From positions 2,852,001 to 2,916,000 of the forward strand of contig JAJQJQ010000005.1 of NCBI GenBank assembly GCA_028622995.1: a stretch of DNA of 64,000 nt, in the 5' to 3' direction. Under the pieces are notes generated by a model. The model saw only the letters and a list, made by a program, of their open reading frames with translations. It was not told where the DNA came from and did no database searches. The position numbers were made by a program, and so were the translations under genes. Shown here in pieces: positions 60,350 through 64,000 of this stretch. The first letter of the stretch is position 1. Each line of letters opens with the position of its first letter. The DNA comes from Panagrolaimus kolymaensis (taxonomy: Eukaryota; Nematoda; Chromadorea; Rhabditida; Panagrolaimidae).

Positions 60350-62256
60350 TTAATTTCCATAATTTTTTACCGTTGTATTTTCTGCTAATACTAATTTGGC
60401 TAATTTATTTGTTAAATGTCTTTTTTCAATTCCACTTAATTTTTCTGAAAGCAACGACCTTGCTGCGTCCAACCCAAGAGAAAGGCTGTAATCATGTTCA
60501 GAAATTCCATGAATTTGAAAGCATTTTTCTTGTTCCTTTAAATTTAAAGGAAGGATATCGCTTCCAAGATTTCGTTGAGTTCCAAGTGAAGTCCATTGAA
60601 ATGCATCAAATGCAACGATTTTAACTATGTTTCTCGCGAGGTCGAGAATGAAAGCTTCAGAGCTGTAAGAATTTGATTCCAAAAATGCTGCAATTGGAAT
60701 GGTTAACCAATTACCCATTTCGCTATAATAAATTTTCATGGATGACATTGGAATTGAATCAAATTCAAAACTTCGAAGAGCTTCATGTGTGGAAATTAAT
60801 TTTGAAAGTTGCTTTTGAAATGCAAATTTTCTCAAATCCATAATACTTGGATGCAAGGTTAGATCTTTATATACCGAATTAAGCCTCTCCAAAGAATCAT
60901 CCAATTGTAGCCAATTTGGTGCTTCAGTTGTTAAACCAACTTTATCCAATTTTTCTTTAGCTAATTTTTGTTGTTTTTCTGTGTGCAAATATGGCTGAAT
61001 CAAAACCTTTACCTTTTCAATAAGTTTTTGAAAATCTTCCAATACTCGATTTCTAACTTCTTGAATTTCAGTTTTATTTTGTTTAGATAAATATAAAACG
61101 GACGCAACGTGAGGCATAAATTCTTCGATAATCGATTCACAATCATGAGTGTTGAGGGATTTCTTCAAGGCAGGCAAAAATAAACTTCTCATTGCTTGAG
61201 GCGTTGTTTCACTTAAAATTTCGCCCATTTTTTGAACATAATCTGGATTAGTTACAACAAATTCAAATTTTTCTAAATTATCTTTTGATTGATTTTTTAA
61301 AATTTCACCAAAAAATCCAGTAAAATTAAAATCTTTAGAAGTTTCATAATTCATGATTTTCCATTTTTGTGTATCATTGGGAAATTCAGAGATATTTCGA
61401 AGTTTATTGAATAAACTCAATCCAGGTTCATTTATTCCAGTGTAAATTAAAGATTTAGGTCCTTCATAAAATGCTGGATTGGGCATAACATAAATTGACA
61501 TAAATCTTCCTTCACCCATATTTGGCATAATTTCCAAGTGAAAGAACGTATCAAAATTAAATTCATTAATTAAAAATGTAATGGATTCAATCACAGATTT
61601 TCCAGAATGTCTGAAATCAAAATAATAAAACAAAGTTATTAAAAACCGAAAAAAGTTTTTGAATATTTTTAATCTTATTTCTTCTTACATTTTAAAAACA
61701 TCATTAGTTAGATTTTCAGCGACATAATAAGTTTCTTTACACCGCTGATATGCTTCTCGAGCCTTTTCAATCGCAGATGGCTCATTTGATTTTGAATTCC
61801 ATTTTGGATCATATAAAGATTTAAGAATTTCATTTTTTATTTGTTTTTTATATGTATCATTTAAAGGCCCAATTTCATCATATAAATGTTTGCAATTTGT
61901 TATAGATAATTCTGATGGAGCATAAGAGAGTTGTTGAAAATGTTTCCACATTTCATTTGGATAACTTTTGCCTCCATGATTAAAAACAAAGAAAATTCCA
62001 ACTATTACAGGAAGAATAAAAAGAAGGCATAAAAATAAAATGGTGCAATAATAACATTTAAATTTTCGACGCATCTCAATGGGTTCTGAAAATTTTTCTT
62101 TTTTTATTAAAGCTTAAGTTTGTTTGTTTGTAATTTAAGGTCAGAGGCTTTTTAGACAAATCTAACAACAACAAAAAATGGCAACTAACTTGTTATAGGA
62201 AATTCTTCGTTGTTATCATGTTGATGAAAGTTGTGTGATTCTTCATCTCGTCGCAT
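60350..62256 (-). CDS. M13 (neprilysin)-like type II membrane protein, catalytic motif absent
   Basis: Exons complement(60350..61610, 61689..62085, 62190..62256) encode 574 residues. A short acidic cytosolic start leads to one membrane anchor (about 36-58, LFLCLLFILPVIVGIFFVF), the type II topology of neprilysins. The extracellular part matches the M13 N-terminal domain: NEPGLSLFNK, EFVVTNPDYVQKMGEILSET, then AKEKLDKVGL and LNSVYKDLTLHPS. The C-terminal ~150 residues align only loosely (MKIYYSEMGNWLTIPIAAF) and lack HExxH, the ExxxD zinc ligand and most of the peptidase domain. The protein is much shorter than the usual ~700-750. It is therefore probably a catalytically dead relative with a binding or decoy role. 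A second member follows at 63555. Confidence 0.75.
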
Positions 62257-63269
62257 TTTCTAAAAATTACAGTAATAAAAAATAAGTATAATCTTGTAAG
62301 CAGCAACATTGGCGCGTATTAAAGTAAAGCTTGGTATGAAGAGTAATGGAAAAAAATTGGCTCGTTAGTTTTATACTTATAAACCGAATCGCTTACAAAA
62401 TTAATTTAAAAGAAGACACGATTAAAATATTGCAATACTTTTTTACTGTAACTATTATTTATTATTTGAAAGAAAAAATTTATTAAACCAGCTCATTTTG
62501 CAGTATTTAAAAAAGCACAATTTTGTCTTGTTTTTATACCCTAAAAGATGACTGTATTTTTTTCTTATCACCATTAAACGTAATCTTCCTTCCTGTTAAT
62601 GGCACCAACGAGTTTAAAAATAATAATAAAGAAGAAAAAAAAATCTATTTTTATGCACTTTTATTTATTAAAAAAACACACACACCTAAAGCTGATACTA
62701 TAAAAACAGGTTGTTCGAGGAAACCCCACAGCATCGCCAAAGTTTAAACAACAGTTTTAATGGGATTGCGTAAAATTTCATTCTTCTCTAAATATGGAAA
62801 GTAATAAAAATGAAAAGAAATTTTTTTATAATCTTCTGTGAACCTTTGAGAATAATAAATATTTTTGTTTATAAAAACAACATTGCGGGTTTTTTGGGTT
62901 CAAAATACATAAATGATTTTAAAATCGAAAGAAAAGTAAAACACATTTTTTTCTTTAAATTTTTTTGGTTCAACAACAATCGCGACATTGGGAAGTAAAA
63001 CGTCAGAGGTTTTAAAATTTCATTTTGATTTCTATTAAAAATTTCAAATCAATTCAAATGTTATAAGAAGTTTTTTTATTTGATAGGGAAAAAAACATTT
63101 AAAAAATACAGAAATATTCGAGTCACTTTTCCACAATTAAAAAGATGTGTTATTAAGCTTCTATAAACAAAAACATGATTACAATTTGCACTATTTTATA
63201 TGAGTTTAGCTTTCAGTAATATATGTCTTTGTATTCAAAATAATTTAAAACCTAGCAAATAAACTTTAT
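62257..63269. other. Intergenic, no gene recognised
   Basis: AT-rich spacer between the two M13-like genes. Frames at 62523-62747 and 62810-62998 have no protein character or splice partners. Confidence 0.45.
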
Positions 63270-63521
63270 TTAAAGGGAGTGTCCCAAACGATGAGAATAA
63301 TTTTACTACGACGGGTGTTCCTAGCCCGAAAGTTTCATTGTCTCAAAAGCTTACAAAGTGCTACGAATTTTTGTAGCTTTTTGTAGCATTTAGAGAAAAT
63401 TTCGTAAACTTTTGAAAAAAGTTTGTAAAACTTTGTTAGACTTTGAGACAGTGAAGAAAAACTTTCGGGCTAGGAACACCCGCTGTAAGGGTTTTCTCAT
63501 CGTTTGGGACACTCCCTTTAA
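63270..63521. mobile_element. MITE with long inverted repeats and TTAA target duplication
   Basis: A 244-bp element (63274-63517) is flanked on both sides by TTAA. The first 24 bases, starting AGGGAGTGTCCCAAACGATG, recur exactly as the inverted right end. A second inverted block (CGGGTGTTCCTAGCCCGAAA) and weaker inner blocks make nearly the whole element a foldback. TTAA duplications are typical of piggyBac-type transposition. There is no coding capacity. Confidence 0.85.
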
Positions 63522-63554
63522 CTTTTTGAAATAATTAAAGTTATCATTAAAAGT

Positions 63555-64000
63555 TTATATAAAACAAGGAAGAACGTTTTTAGCTTCACAAGCATGAATA
63601 CCATGGTTTTCAAGGAATCCAGCAGCGATGACGGTTTGAGAAAGCTGAAAAAATGGATTTTTTCATTAATAATTTGACTTTAAAAAAAAGATAGTTTACT
63701 TCATAATTTTTGGATGTAATAACATGAACAAAGTCCCAAAGTAAATTTGTTTCAGCAAATGGTGCTTTGTCTTCAGAAAGTAAAGCCTGGTAAGAAGCTT
63801 CCAAAGCCAATGGAATTTCAAGGGATTCTTTTGCAATTCCATGAACGGAGAAACATTGTTGTTGCCCAACAATATCTGCTGGAATTCGATCATGCACATT
63901 TGGATGGGATCTTTGTGTGCCATATGCGGACCATTTAAACCCTTCAGGATTAATAATTTTAACAATATTTTTTGTTATATCTAAAATAAATGATGCTTCG
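63555..64000 (-). CDS. Second M13-like protein, C-terminal part only (continues beyond window)
   Basis: Exons complement(63555..63644, 63700..64000) are read in phase; the gene is cut by the window end. The sequence is clearly paralogous to the end of the 60350-62256 product: EASFILDITKNIVKII matches EAFILDLARNIVKIV, QQCFSVHGIAKES matches EKCFQIHGISEHD, and PLALEASYQALLSE matches SLGLDAARSLLSE. This copy has an extra C-terminal exon (TVIAAGFLENHGIHACEAK). No HExxH is visible in the part present. Tandem duplication on the same strand is likely. Confidence 0.7.

Noticed and set aside
1..64000. CRISPR arrays, bacterial operons or integrated viral genes
   Set aside because: No regularly spaced repeats, no prokaryotic gene structure and no viral coding region. 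The RNA-dependent RNA polymerase is the cellular eukaryotic type with many introns.

Overview
The window is nuclear DNA from a nematode. The evidence is strong AT richness, many small introns of about 45-70 bp with GTAAGT donors and TTTCAG or TTTTAG acceptors, and gene content typical of nematodes: an EGO-1/RRF-1-class RNA-dependent RNA polymerase, MSP-domain proteins, a TWIK-type potassium channel, an AST-1-like ETS factor, SMG-8, and a fast-evolving F-box-like family. I cannot name the species from sequence alone. No bacterial, viral or CRISPR feature is present. All exon models are my own reading of splice sites, checked for codon phase.

0-9.8 kb: a 5'-incomplete gene joining a RhoGEF DH domain to the SAP tail of the SDE2 family (-); a duplicated promoter block interrupted by an F-box-like gene (-); a hydrophilic helical protein (-); a membrane coiled-coil protein (+); and beta-ureidopropionase (+). 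9.8-24.4 kb: a VRK-like kinase, a DNA-transposon remnant, a G/Q/Y-rich protein, a second F-box-like protein, an MSP-domain protein, SMG-8, and a two-pore potassium channel with two C-terminal fibronectin III domains. 24.4-35 kb: a gene-poor region holding a tRNA-His, then an ERG/FLI-type ETS gene with long introns and two possible first exons.

35-53 kb: small acidic and membrane genes, a complete RNA-dependent RNA polymerase with a broken copy of its last exon just upstream, a cluster of small multi-pass membrane or secreted proteins, and a second MSP-domain protein. 53-64 kb: topoisomerase II with a mitochondrial-type leader, an uncharacterised protein, and two adjacent M13 (neprilysin)-like genes whose visible parts lack the zinc-binding motif. 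Two inverted-repeat mobile elements lie at 47.0-47.8 and 63.3-63.5 kb.

The standout is a pair of nearly identical ~106-nt elements in two successive introns of the membrane-protein gene at 44.5-48.1 kb. Each carries every conserved nucleotide of the hammerhead ribozyme core (CUGAUGA, GAAA, GUC cleavage site) with perfectly complementary stems I, II and III. The strand order is not that of type I, II or III. The CUGAUGA strand sits in the loop of one hairpin and the cleavage site plus GAAA sit in the loop of a second, so the core can form only by a kissing-loop pseudoknot. The cores are identical, the one indel falls in a connector hairpin loop, and the flanks have diverged. This looks like a rewired, self-cleaving intronic RNA that nested-structure searches would miss.
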